Positions 26,601-37,737 of a stretch of 64,000 bases of DNA are shown here, piece after piece. This DNA is from Nymphaea colorata (taxonomy: Eukaryota > Streptophyta > Magnoliopsida > Nymphaeales > Nymphaeaceae), in the NCBI RefSeq assembly GCF_008831285.2, contig NC_045140.1, forward strand, positions 7,870,505 through 7,934,504, in the 5' to 3' direction. A program made the position numbers and the translations under genes. The stretch's first letter is position 1. Each line of letters begins with the position of its first letter. The notes below the pieces were generated by a model. That model ran no database searches and was not told the origin of the DNA. It saw only the letters and a program-made list of their open reading frames with translations.

Positions 26601-28225
26601 CAGTTCGTGGCTTTTCAAGCTTGGAATTACATTGGTTGCATCTCATGAATCAACAATTGTATATGCTTCTATCTACAACCTATATTGTCATAATGCATAT
26701 ATGGCCAATCCATGCCCAGAATAACATTGAATCTACTAAGACTTATGATCATCAACTATGCTGGTAGAGGTGAACACGAGCCCAGTTGAGCCCGAGTTCA
26801 GCCAGCTCGAGCTCAGCTTGACTAATGAAATCTCGAGCTCGGCTCGAGCTCGAGAATGGCTCGATGGAAGTAACTCGAGCTTGACTCAAAAGTTTTTTGT
26901 TCAGCTCGAGCTCAAGTCTAAGGCTCGATAAACTCGTTTACAGCAACTTTCAAGAGTTTCCTGAGTTGTAGGTAAGTGATATTGATGAATCTCTATGTCT
27001 ACATCAAGTAGATATTGGCTACATGAATCTTGAACATGCATAGGGCTGACCACTTTCAAGACCATTTTCAAGACATATGGCATCATTTTAGCCGACAATT
27101 CTAGTGAAGTGGCAAATCGACTAGATATGAAAGAATGAGTCACCCTTGCATCAAACAACACTATAGTAATGTGAGAACCAACAAGTAATGTACCTTTAGT
27201 GTGTGCTTGAAACTCCTCTACGGTAGTCACACAGACACGTCCAGTCGTCTTTTGTGCACTAGAAGGACTGGCCTCAGGCTTCTTCAACTCCTTGTCTCAC
27301 ATTGTGGGGCAACCTTTGATGAAGCGTCTCATCCTTCCATAGTGTAAACACGCTCTTGTCTCTCGATAGTACAGCTTCCTAGGGTGCACACGCGAGCAAG
27401 TAGGGCACCTCAATAGAGTCGAGGTAGTCATTGCCCCCTGTATAGTGTCATTGCATGTAGGCCTGTTTTGCCTGAATGTTCTATCAACCCGCTTTCTATA
27501 AGGCTTTGTCCTGCCTGCAAAGTTGTAGTGTTTGGCCTGCATCCGCCCATCGTGTGTGTGTTGGCTTGTCTTCTTGTGATGGTCCCTCTGAGTCTTAGCC
27601 TAATCCTCTTCTATGTGTCTAGCCATGGTGACCGCCTCATCTAAATCGTGAGGCCTACTAGATGTCACCTTGTTTTACAGCCCGTCACGCAATCTATGCA
27701 CAAACTTGTTTGCTCTGCTGTGGTATAGAGATGTGGGCAATACACCTCCAAGTGTCGATACTTAGTAACATGCTTTTCCAAGCTCATATAGTTTTATTGC
27801 AACTCAAGAAACTCTTGCATCTTTTTGTTTCTAGCATGTGCTAGGAAGTAAATGTTGAAGAACGAATATTTGAACTGCTTCTATGAGATCGACTGTTGGC
27901 CTGTAAACTGAATCTCACAGGTCAGTTGCCACCACTGTTTGGCAACACCTTTCAACAAATACGAACCATAGTTTACTTTATCTCCTTCTGACATCTTGAG
28001 AAACACAAAGATGCACTCTACCTCTTCAATCCACTCCTCTGCTGCATTTGGGTTGCCATTTCCTGTAAAGATAGGCGGCTGCATCGACATAAATTGTTTG
28101 AACAACACCAAAGTTATCTTCTTCATAAGTGGTGCAGTGGTGTCCCTTGTAGAAGATGCATGGCTCCTCTGATTACTGACCATCGAATGTACTAGGGAGA
28201 TTAGCGTCTGCAAGGTCATCAACAT
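23650..28225 (-). pseudogene. Gypsy gag-pol remnant with chromodomain
   Basis: Read right to left. Gag, 28225-27881: PPIFTGNGNPNAAEEWIEEV, LLKGVAKQWW. Degenerate zinc knuckle near 27350: CLHYGRMRRFIKGCP, with Tyr and Arg where the family has Cys and His. Protease region about 27290-26640, interrupted by a hAT-derived insert. RT about 26330-25880: [30 protein letters not shown]; its catalytic box reads FVDNILVY, one Asp lost. RNase H end 25322-25113: [21 protein letters not shown]. Integrase 24557-24324: [22 protein letters not shown]. Chromodomain 23894-23658: PLLKVEWQCHGLKESTWELE. Many stops and shifts; not functional. Confidence 0.88.
26765..26945 (+). mobile_element. hAT-1-family terminal fragment inside the gypsy protease region
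   Basis: About 180 bp beginning TAGAGGTGAACACGAGCCC, close to the right terminus of hAT-1 read in reverse (TAGGGCTGAACACGAGCC), followed by many GAGCTCG-type units. Only one terminus is clear; TTGTTCAGCTCGAGC near 26893 could be a remnant of the other. It interrupts the gypsy frame, so it came later. No duplication was identified. Confidence 0.65.
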
Positions 28226-28628
28226 TATAGTCTACTGATCCATAGGTGGGGTTTGTATTGGTGGGGTTTGGGCACCCATAATAGTCTGGGCGAACAGTTA
28301 CCTTGACATACTATCATCCAGCGGGGTATGTGCATCTAAATGGGCCGAACTTGACTCTCTTTGTGTCTTTGTAGCCTGTCCACCTTACTTCTTACTTCAA
28401 CTTTGGTACTCCATTTGTACAACCAAGGACCCTCATTCTCAAACAAGGGCTATGACAAGTCGGTCAAGTCCAATCACAAAGTTGCATCACCACAATCATC
28501 AAAACATCAATCCATCGTATACTTACATATTACAGTGAAAAACAAAACTACAATAAGAGCTCAATCAAGTAGCGCATACTTGGACAACATGACTTACATA
28601 TAGACTTTAGCACACATCCATAACAGAG

Positions 28629-28654
28629 TTTTTTCATAGCTCTGATATCAAAGC
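28629..28654 (-). other. Gypsy primer binding site (initiator tRNA-Met type)
   Basis: Just inside the 5' LTR the minus strand reads GC then TTTGATATCAGAGCTATG, close to the plant consensus TGGTATCAGAGC complementary to the 3' end of initiator tRNA-Met. This fixes the element's orientation. Confidence 0.8.
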
Positions 28655-30702
28655 TGTCAACCCCAACACTTTGACCCCCAAATAACTTTTTTTTTTGTTA
28701 AAAACATAAAATGTTGAGGTGCAACTACATAACGATTCAAAATGATCTATACAAATCAAAAGACAATGGGGCAAACTTTTCATTATGTAATAAATTTTAG
28801 TTTATACAAAATCATTTCATATTCCAAAGCGATACAGATTGTCCCCAAACAACAACATTGATGTCTAACAAAATAAGACATCAATGAGACCCAAAACATG
28901 ACGCGCCGACACTACAATAGACCCAAAATCTTTCCCGTAGGATGTGAGTTGTGCCATCTGATCAACCTGCTGCCTCAGTCTGTCAAAACCTAAAAAAAGA
29001 AAACAATAGAAGGCTTAGCCTTTGTAGTATGGTAACAAACCAGATAAATCCCAAGCCTTCTAAGGTAAAGGCTCAACTCTATGATATAACAAATACGAAA
29101 ACAAAACACTATTATGTCATGATAGAAGCAAGCAGTCACATGACTTGTCATGGAAGCCCCTTACATATACCACAACAAGTAAAGACTGTTCAAAGGCCAC
29201 AATTAACACATTTAATAATCACATTCACTTCATGCATATTCACTTCATTCACATTATTTTCATTTACAATCATTTTATTTACATTAGCTTTAGTTCATGT
29301 AGGTGCAAATACAAACACATGCAACCCATGGATGACCTACAGTCGGGAGACAACCCCCGTGGTGGCTCGAAACGATATGGATCTATTCATGCTGCAACGG
29401 TAGAGCAATCATCCATGGATATGTGAATTCCAAGAAGAATTACTCAGCCTTCCTTATGACAACTAGGTTGGGAAGGCGGGAGCCCAATGCTTCAAGTACA
29501 TCACACAACAATATCCTGGAGCCTTGCTCTGCCTGTGCTCTGAGCATGCGAGACGAGCAATGAGGGCGGGACATCTCCTAAACAAATTGTCATAACCATT
29601 GGCCTCTCATCTACTATTTTTATTAACTTATCATTATGAAAACATATTCACAAAATGACTGGTTGGCACATGAGGTTGGTTCACTTCATGAGTGCACCCA
29701 TACATCCCAACGCCTTCATACAAGGGCTACACATATAGTCAATAAGTAACACCTTCCCAACGCCTTTCCAACTAACGTATTCTTTTCCCAATAAGTAACG
29801 CGATATGCACCTCAACAAAAGCATACATCACAAGGTCGCTAAAGTGGTTCTAAACCTTCTCAACAACATCAAATCTCTACCATGCTTCCTAACCGCTTCA
29901 AAAAATAACCCATCATGCTAAAAAGATAATTAACACATAGATCTTTATCCTTCCAAAATAGTCCTAGACATTTCTCAATATAGCAAAGTCTCTAACATGC
30001 ATTCTAAATCAATTATTCTTGAATTTAACATGTTTAAATAATAATTATACATGTGCTAATAGAAGACATTAGACAATTTAGGCTCAATTAGGCTTTGCTC
30101 ACCCCACTCTTAGAGTCCTAACTGCTATAGTGTTCCTAGCAGCCACCTCAAGTGCTTGACTGATTCCCAAGCAGCTAAAATTAGATGTTATCATCGCCTC
30201 CAAAGCCTTCCATTCACTGTTATGAGGAGAAAAACGGCTCCCCAAGCTGCAATCTGATCAAACAACACTAAATAGAGTGAGAATTAGCAAATGAGAGATA
30301 AAAAAAGAGAGCCTATTGTTAGAAGATGGCATCCGGTCATGAGGAGGTGGTTCAGCTGATTTTGACACGCATGGTTAGGAGAGACAACAATCAGGTGCGA
30401 AAACAAAACAGGTGAGAGGGAGAGTGCCGAGAGAGTGTTTGACTGAAGGTAAGAGACATTGTGAGTGAGAGAAGACTCAAAACAGAGAGGGAGAAAAATT
30501 GATAAGGGGCAACATAGCTGGAGGGAAATAGGGAACAATAGGAGAGAGTTGAGAAGGAGGGAGATAGTGCGGGAAAGAGGGGAAGTGAGAGCTTGTGGGA
30601 GAGAGAGGGACTGGACAGTGAATGCTTGGGATAGAGGGGGAGATGGACAGAGAACGGCGAGAGAGGGAGGAGGCGAAGAAAGAAGAGACAGGGAGAGAAC
30701 AC
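28655..30702 (-). repeat. Gypsy 5' LTR, part inside the hAT insertion
   Basis: Matches the 3' LTR from its TGTCA end, with a jump near 29745 where about 750 bp present in the other LTR is missing. It stops at GAGAGAACACGGGG, where hAT-1 sequence begins. The remainder resumes at 38638. Confidence 0.85.
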
Positions 30703-31733
30703 GGGGTGCACAACGAGTTGAGCTACTCGAGCTCGACTCGTTTAAGCTCGACTCGTAAGTATAAACAAACTGCTTCATTAGTTAAACGAGTCGAGCTTGA
30801 GTTCACGAGTCAACTTGTTTAACTATTTGAGTCGAGCTCGAGTTCACTCTAGCGGACTCGTTAAAGCTCGACTCGGCTCGATTAACATAACGGTTTAAAA
30901 AAAAACCGGTTCAGCTGTCTCAGTGTCTCACTTCTTCTCACTTCTCAGGCTGGAACAGGAAAGGGTTTTTTTTTGTGTTCTAGGGTTTCTTTTCGTTCTC
31001 CCTTTCTCCGACTCCGACTCTCCCTCTCTCGATGTCTCCGGCTTCTCCTCCTCTGCCTGTGCTCCCGCCTTGCTTCACTACTTGTGCTTCTTCTCTGCCT
31101 ATGCTCTGCGCTCCTGCTGCCCTGCGTCATTGTGCTCTCCAGTCTCCGCCTCTCTACTTCTTCAGTGAGTCAGTGATATCCAACTGAAAGGCAGCGCATC
31201 CTGCGCCGGAGGTGTCCCATTTCTCTGGTGTCAACCTGCTTCTGCGACGTCCTTCTCCTCCTTCGACCAGCTTCTCCATTGTTGTTGTTCCAGGTGTGGC
31301 TCTGCCATCTATCTCGCCCTCTTTCTCTCTCTCTCTGTTTCTGTCTCTCTATCTTTCTTGGTTGCGCCTATGACTCGTAATGTCTAAACCCATGTTTGAT
31401 GGGCCATTCTCCCCTTCTCTAGTGTTCTGTAGCTGTTCCAGAGACCTGTCGTCCTTCTGGTGACCTGCTGGCTGCTGCTTTGATCAACGTTCTTTCAGGT
31501 ACCTTCCTTCGAGCCCCTACCTGTCTCTCTCTTTCTCACATACACAAGTGCATATTATATTACGTGCATATTCTTACTTTTTTTTCTTTTCTTCCTTTCT
31601 CTACTTCTTCCTCCTGTTCTTTCCTTCTTTTACTGATTTATATACTGTTATGCTATTTATATCTTCTAGTGTATTGTTTGAGGTGGAGGAATTTCAAAAT
31701 CACCACTTTTCCCCTTTTCAAAATCCGTCCAGC

Positions 31734-32552
31734 TGCACCCTATTCATTTGTATGTGTTTTTTTTTTCCAAGATTTCTCCAAGCAATTGTTATGTCAAATC
31801 CGTCCAGCAACATTACCATTTAGCAATTTGCAATGCTATCTTGCTCTTGGTTTCCGTAGATTAGATTGACAAACAGAAAATCATGGGAACAATGCTATCT
31901 TGATCTTGGTTTCCATAGATTAGAATTATGGTGTCAAACTAACCCTTTTGTCTATCTAATTTATGCTTCGGATTCACCAATGTTCAATCGCTATTTCTAT
32001 GCTCATGTGCTAGCAACTTAAGTTTCATTTTTGTGCACATTTTGGCAGTCGGCCAGACCTGCTTGATGCTGCACTTCTGCGTCCTAGAAGACTTGATCGA
32101 CTTCTTTTCTGTGATTTTCCTTCAAAGCATGAGAGGGTGGATATTCTAAAAGTTCTATCTAGAAAGGTTAGTAATGATATTGTTGCTTAAATCCACATAA
32201 TAGATGAATACAATATTTGATTTTTTACAGGCTTTATGTCAGAACTGATTAACTTAAACCTGTTTGCAAAATGGTGACCAATGTTGAGAATATTGTATCT
32301 TTATTTCCTAAACGATATCATTTGGAAAAATAGCATGATATTTTGAAAATGTTGCCAAAAGAAGTTTCTCAATAAAATGGCAGTAGAAACCATCATATTT
32401 TCCTCCTTTTGGAAACAATATTATGCATATGTGTATGACATGTTAGTTTTTTGTTTCATTCTGTAAGTTAAAGTATCTTATGAAATGTTGTAGATGTTTT
32501 TTGTGGGAAGAGTAGCCATTCATAATTTTGTGATCTGTTCATTTGTATGTAT
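31734..32552 (+). repeat. About 820-bp direct duplication, copy A (PEX1 intron-exon-intron)
   Basis: Nearly identical to 36285-37107; I count about 16 differences. The unit contains a PEX1 intron, one exon (32049-32166) and the start of the next intron. Both ends carry a short TTCATTTGTATGTG motif, so the unit is itself bounded by small direct repeats. Confidence 0.9.
32049..32166 (+). pseudogene. PEX1: PEX1 exon fragment, copy A
   Basis: Between TTTTGGCAG and GTTAGT splice sites, 118 nt encode [20 protein letters not shown] then [19 protein letters not shown]. This is the second-region-of-homology part of the second AAA domain of peroxisome biogenesis factor 1. The family has RPGRLDR; here Gly is Arg (RPRRLDR), as in copy B. 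Orphan exon inside hAT-1. Confidence 0.88.
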
Positions 32553-33070
32553 TTTTTTCTTTCTCTTTTTTTTTTTCATATGTTCTGTCAAATCCATCCA
32601 GCTGCACCCTGCTTACTGCTTAGGCATTTTTGGGTGGCTGCCACCTAGTCCAGTCTAACACTTTTAAGTTTTAACTACATACTAACATACATCACTCATC
32701 ACTGAACAGAATTTGGAGATGTTTGATAATTGTTCTAAATGACTTCATTTGCAAATTTGTGCAGCAGGTGTTTTAAAACATCACTTGATGCATTTGTATG
32801 TAGTGCTACTGCGTCTGGTCTAGGCTGGAATTGATTTTCCAATCCCTTACTTGAATAAAGTGGACTTTCTTTTTCAAATGGCTTTTTTTTTTTTGTTGCA
32901 GTTGGACATAGAACTAGTGGTCTATGCCCTTTTTTGTTATATATTGAACCCATGGGAGCCACCGTGTTCTGTTTTTTCTTCTATGTTAGTGTCATGCTCA
33001 TGCACTATGTTTGTGTTATTTCTTGTCTTGTTTCTCATATAGTTTGTAATCATTTGGCGATGATAGCTAG

Positions 33071-33165
33071 GTGTATTTGTATCAGACAAGGTCCCAGAAA
33101 TTCTGATTGGTGATCCAGGAAGATTTTGACAGATAATCACCAACCTGGTGGGAAATTCAGTTAAA
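33071..33165 (+). pseudogene. Histidine-kinase exon fragment (cytokinin receptor AHK type)
   Basis: Between an AG acceptor (GATAGCTAG) and a GTATGT donor lies VFVSDKVPEILIGDPGRF-stop-QIITNLVGNSVK. This matches the HATPase region of plant CRE1/AHK cytokinin receptors, which read VSDRVPE.LIGDPGRFRQIITNL.GNS.K. A TGA replaces the Arg codon of GDPGRFRQ. It is a single exon with no other kinase exons nearby, so it is a captured fragment. It belongs to a sensor kinase that perceives cytokinin and feeds a phosphorelay. Confidence 0.82.
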
Positions 33166-33788
33166 GTATGTCTCTTTCTTATGTCTGCACTACTGATTTA
33201 ATGTCTACAGTGCTACTGATTTGCATGTTGTTTCAATATTATGCGTTTCAATATTAGGACTTAGGACATGTCACTCTGGTATACTAAATGCTATTTTGTT
33301 GCTGCTATTGGATATATTATGTGTGTTTCAATATTTGTTAATTTGTGTATCTATTGCTGCATGCAGCTAGTTCTTAATTTGTGTAAAAGAAGCTTGAGAT
33401 AAATATGAAATTCTGATAGGTCAACTGATTTTCTACTATGTTTTCTAAATAAATCAATATATATATATACTACTTAATGATAAATCACATATTTGTAAAT
33501 GATAAATATTAGTTGGTTGCTAGTTCACATGGCTTCTGAATTATAAATATTGTTCTCATAGTTGTGTTGGACTGTTGGGTGATATTTATCCCAATGATGA
33601 AGTAGTTTTTTTTGGTATTCTGTGTAAGGATGTCTTCTGTCTGTGTAAGGATGTCTTATTTTGGTATTCCCTTAAATTGTAAGGATGTCTTCTGTTGGTA
33701 TTCCCTTAAATTGTAATATGTTTCTGTTAAATTTCATGTTCAAATAGGAGAATAGCTTGAGCAGGAGGCAAAAACACTAGTTTGAAGA

Positions 33789-35980
33789 ATGACAAATTTA
33801 GGAAGAAATATCATTGATAAGGGCAAACAAGTATGTGATTCGAGAAAGAGTTCAGATGATGTCCCAATGGGAGTACATTCCTCTAATGAAACTCCTATGG
33901 ATCGCAAGACACTGAAAATGAAGGAGTTTCAATAGATGCTCCTGAAGTACGTATAAGTGATGCAAAAAGATCAAGGTCAAAGACTTCATCAATATGGAAT
34001 GATTTCGACGAGGTCATTATAAATGGTACCAAAAAAGGAAAATGTAAGTACTGCAGCACACTATTTTAGATAAGTGCAGGAGGATCTACATCATCAATGA
34101 GAAGACACAAATGTTTGACACGTCTTGCTAACAAAAAGCAAACAATTTTAAGTTTTAAATCTGGAAATACTTCAGATGTCACGAAGAAGCTTATGGAAAT
34201 GGGTTCCAACATCGATACTCAAGCAATAAGAGACATAATTGCAAAACTAGTGGCAACCGGAGAACATGCTTTTTCATAGTGGATAATTGTTGGTTTAGAT
34301 TCCTTCATAGGCTTGGTTTTCCTAATTGGGTGCCAGTTGAACGACAGTTAAAAGAGATGTTATGAAATTATATGAAGATGAAAAGAAAAAAATGTTTCTT
34401 GTCTTGAAGGTTGTTGATAAGATTGCTTTGACTACAGATATGTGGACGTCAAACCAACAACTTGGATATATGGCATTAACAACACATTTTATTGATAAAG
34501 AGTGGAATATGCAACAACGTATCATCAACTTTACCGAAGTTGAGCCACCTCATACTGGGTTAGTTTTAGCAAATGTAATTGCTAAGCATCTTGCAGAGTG
34601 GGAGATTAAAAAAAATAATATCCATTACAGTTGACAACGCTTCATCAAACGATGTTCTTGTTAGAAAATTAAAAGAGAACATGGAAAAAAGTGGCATCAA
34701 CTTGTATTATGGAGGTAAATTTTTTCATGTGCGATGTTGTGCACATATTTTAAATCTGATGGTAAAAGATGGGTTGAGTGCCATTAAAAATGAAATTATT
34801 AGCATTACAGATGCAGTTAAATATATCAAAGTGTCACCTTCAAGACTCCATGGTTTTGCAGCTGCAGGTAGAGAGTTGGATCTTTCAACGACAAAGAAGT
34901 TAGTGTTAGATGTACCAACTCGATGGAATTCAACATATTTTATGTTGGAAACAGCTCTTGCATATAAAGATGCTTTTGCAAGATATAGCATGGAAGACCC
35001 AGGTTTTGTATGGTTGCTTGTACCTAAGGATTGGGAAAAAATAGCAGTGATATGTGATTTTCTTCATGTTTTCTATGATGTGTCCACCTTATTTTCTGGG
35101 TCATCTTATGCAACAGCAAACTTATATTTTCTTGAAATTTGGAGAGTTCAAGAAATATTGCAGGAAAAGGTTGAAAATGAAGGTGGGTTTATGAAGGCAA
35201 TGGCAGTGAAAATGAAGGAGAAATTTGATAAATATTGGAAATCTTGTAACTTGTTAATGGTTATTGCATCCATATTAGATCCACGCGTGAAACTCACATT
35301 ATCAGAATTTGTCTTTTCAAGAATTTACCAATCAAGAGAAGAAAGGGAAGAACAAATGCAAATGATAAAACAATCTTTACAAGATGTTTATGAAAGTTAC
35401 ATTCAAAGAAATGAAGTGGATGTCAATATTTCTACTGCTTCAACTACTTCCTCTAGTATTCAAGGTCGAGAGAGTCAAGACACCCCACATGGTGGAAGGA
35501 AGTTATTTTTTAAGTTCTTAGGTAAAGCTGAGAATGTTGTTTTTCAGGTCACCAAATCTGAGATAGACACATATTTGGAGGATGGATTGATTAAGCATGA
35601 TGATAATGGTGATGAAGATTCTTTCAATATTTTGCAATGGTGGAAGGATAAGGAATCTAAGTATCGAATTCTTTCACAAATGGCACGTGATCTGTTGTCA
35701 ATTCCAATAACTTCTGCTGCTTCAGAAAAAGCTTTCAGTACAGGAGGTCGAATTGTTAATGATAGTCGTAGTTCATTGATGCCAAAAACAGTTAAAGCTT
35801 TGGTTTGTTTGGGTAATTGGGTAAAGAATGATGGTGATCCAATGCATGAAGTTTTAACAAAAGTAAGTATGTTTTGAAGCAAATGTATTCATTAAATATT
35901 TTGTGAATAATTTGTTAATTGACTATATGTATTTCCTTCAGGTTGAGGATGAATCAAGTGAATATATATCATTAGAATGA
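33789..35980 (+). pseudogene. hAT-1 transposase, BED finger to hAT dimerisation domain; broken
   Basis: Likely start ATG 33789. BED-type finger with KGKCKYC and SSMRRHKC at about 34035-34115. RNase H-like fold: ALTTDMWTSNQQLGYMALTT, ITVDNASSND, CCAHILNLMV, VLDVPTRWNSTYFMLETAL. C-terminal dimerisation domain: NILQWWKDKESKYRILSQMA, ARDLLSIP, SEKAFSTGGR. A GT-AG intron (35863-35941) precedes the last exon 35942-35980 (VEDESSEYISLE). Lesions: frame changes near 33915, 34277 and 34610 and a TAG at 34067-34069 within the finger region. 34620-35862 is otherwise open. Confidence 0.9.
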
Positions 35981-36284
35981 TTGAGACAGGTAATGCTTTT
36001 TTTTTTCGTTGTTTTGTTTTCTTCTTTTTCTTGATCTAATGTGATTCTAGTGTATGTTTCAGTTGCCTCTTGTAGTTTTTTGCTTTAATGTTCAATGTTC
36101 ATGACTCATGATTGTCTGAAGAGCTTCTATATGAAGTGAGTATGTGAATTCGAGTTATTCAAGTTCTCAACTGATTAACTGTAAGTATATTGTTCTAAAC
36201 TTTGTACTTTGTTTTCCCTGTATCCTTGAATCAGCCATAAAAGTGTGGTTAAAGGATCAACTAGTGTATGCTGGATGTGTGAGT

Positions 36285-37107
36285 TGCACCCTGTTCATTT
36301 GTATGTGTTTTTTTTTTCCCAAGATTTCTTCAAGCAATTGTTCTGTCAAATCCGTCCAGCAACATTACCATTTAGCAATTTGCAATGCTATCTTGCTCTT
36401 GGTTTCCGTAGATTAGATTGACAAACAGAAAATCATGGGAACAATGCTATCTTGATCTTGGTTTCCATAGATTAGAATTATGGTGTCAAACTAACCCTTT
36501 TGTCTATCTAATTTATGCTTCGGATTCACCAATGTTCAATCGCTATTTCTATGCTCATGTGCTAGCAACTTAAGTTTCATTTTTGTGCACATTTTGGCAG
36601 TCGGCCAGACCTGCTTGGTGCTGCACTTCTGCGTCCTAGAAGACTTGATCGACTTCTTTTCTGTGATTTTCCTTCAAAGCATGAGAGGCTGGATATTCTA
36701 AAAGTTCTATCTAGAAAGGTTAGTAATGATATTGTTGCTTAAATCCACATAATAGATTAATACAATATTTGATTTTTTACAGGCTTTATGTCAGAACTGA
36801 TTAACTTAAACCTGTTTGCAAAATGGTGACCAATGTTGAGAATATTGTATCTTTATTTCCTAAACAATATCATTTGGAAAAATAGCATGATATTTTGAAA
36901 ATGTTGCCAAAAGAAGCTTCTCAATAAAATGGCAGTAGAAACCATCATATTTTCCTCATTTTGGAAATAATATTATGCATATGTGTATGACATGTTAGTT
37001 TTTTGTTTCATTTTATAAGTTAAAGTATCTTACGAAATGTTGTAGATGTTTTTTGTGGGAAGAGTAGAGCATTCATAATTTTGTGATCTGTTCATTTGTA
37101 TGTGTTT
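36285..37107 (+). repeat. About 820-bp direct duplication, copy B
   Basis: Second copy of 31734-32552, on the other side of the transposase. Here the PEX1 sequence continues into further exons, so copy B is contiguous with the original capture and copy A is the likely derivative. Confidence 0.9.
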
Positions 37108-37622
37108 TGTTTTCCCGAGATTTCTCCAAGCAATTGTGGAGAATGATATCGTTGACTGTTGTCTGACTATTTTTTTATCAATACAAAGATGAACCAGCAT
37201 ATCTTGCACATGCCAACTGATGCCTGCAATAGACTTTTTCCTCGTAAATTTTGTTAGCTGGATTGTTTTTCTTGAAGGTTTTTTGTATCCCCTTTTTTTC
37301 TGTGAGCTTAATGGTCTATTGTGTTTTCTTGACTAGCTTCCCATGGCAAGTGATGTTGATTTATATGCTATAGCTTCCGTAACTGATGGATTTAGTGGTG
37401 CTGACCTCCAAGCTGTTTTATCTGATGCACAACTTGCATCCATTCATAAACTTCTAGAAAGCATGAATGGTCCAGTAAATGGAAGAGTTCCAATTATAGA
37501 TAAGATAACTCAACTTTGAGGGCAGTGGCTTTGAAGGCAAGGCCGTCCGTCTCACAATCGGAGAGGCAGAGACTCTATGGGATCTATAGTCAGTTCTTGG
37601 AGTCTAAAAAATCTGTTGGTAC

Positions 37623-37674
<52 letters not shown>

Positions 37675-37737
37675 TAGATCTCTATTTTCTGTTGGCAGTC
37701 GAGAGATGCAAAGGGCAAAAGGGAAAATTTAGCTTGA
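36601..37737 (+). pseudogene. PEX1: Captured 3' end of PEX1 (three exons to the stop codon)
   Basis: Exons 36601-36718 (copy B of the AAA motif exon, [17 protein letters not shown]), 37337-37626 (LPMASDVDLYAIASVTDG, FSGADLQAVLSDAQLASIHK, then [20 protein letters not shown]) and 37699-37737 (SRDAKGKRENLA, stop). All introns are GT-AG. This is the C-terminus of the peroxisomal AAA ATPase that, with PEX6, recycles the PEX5 receptor. A single missing T near 37515 gives TGA at 37517-37519; the reading resumes in another frame. The upstream ATPase is absent. Intronic splice sites show it came from genomic DNA. The stretch 37738-38340 is probably PEX1 3' UTR. Confidence 0.9.
37628..37671. repeat. 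(CT)n microsatellite at a splice donor
   Basis: A CT run of about 44 bp begins at the GT donor of the captured PEX1 exon 37337-37626. Confidence 0.9.

Noticed and set aside
23650..28225. An endogenous pararetrovirus
   Set aside because: Integrase, chromodomain, LTRs, PBS and polypurine tract identify a Ty3/gypsy retrotransposon; no movement-protein-like region was seen.
28629..28654. A tRNA gene
   Set aside because: Only the TATCAGAGC-type primer-binding segment is present, as at 39182 and 53609; no cloverleaf.
30923..31869. Ser/Cys/Leu-rich frames at the left of hAT-1
   Set aside because: CT-rich leader composition; no domain and no conserved start. Treated as the transposon leader.
36601..37737. 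A functional PEX1 gene
   Set aside because: Only the terminal exons are present, one carries a frameshift, the upstream ATPase is missing, and the segment lies within hAT-1.
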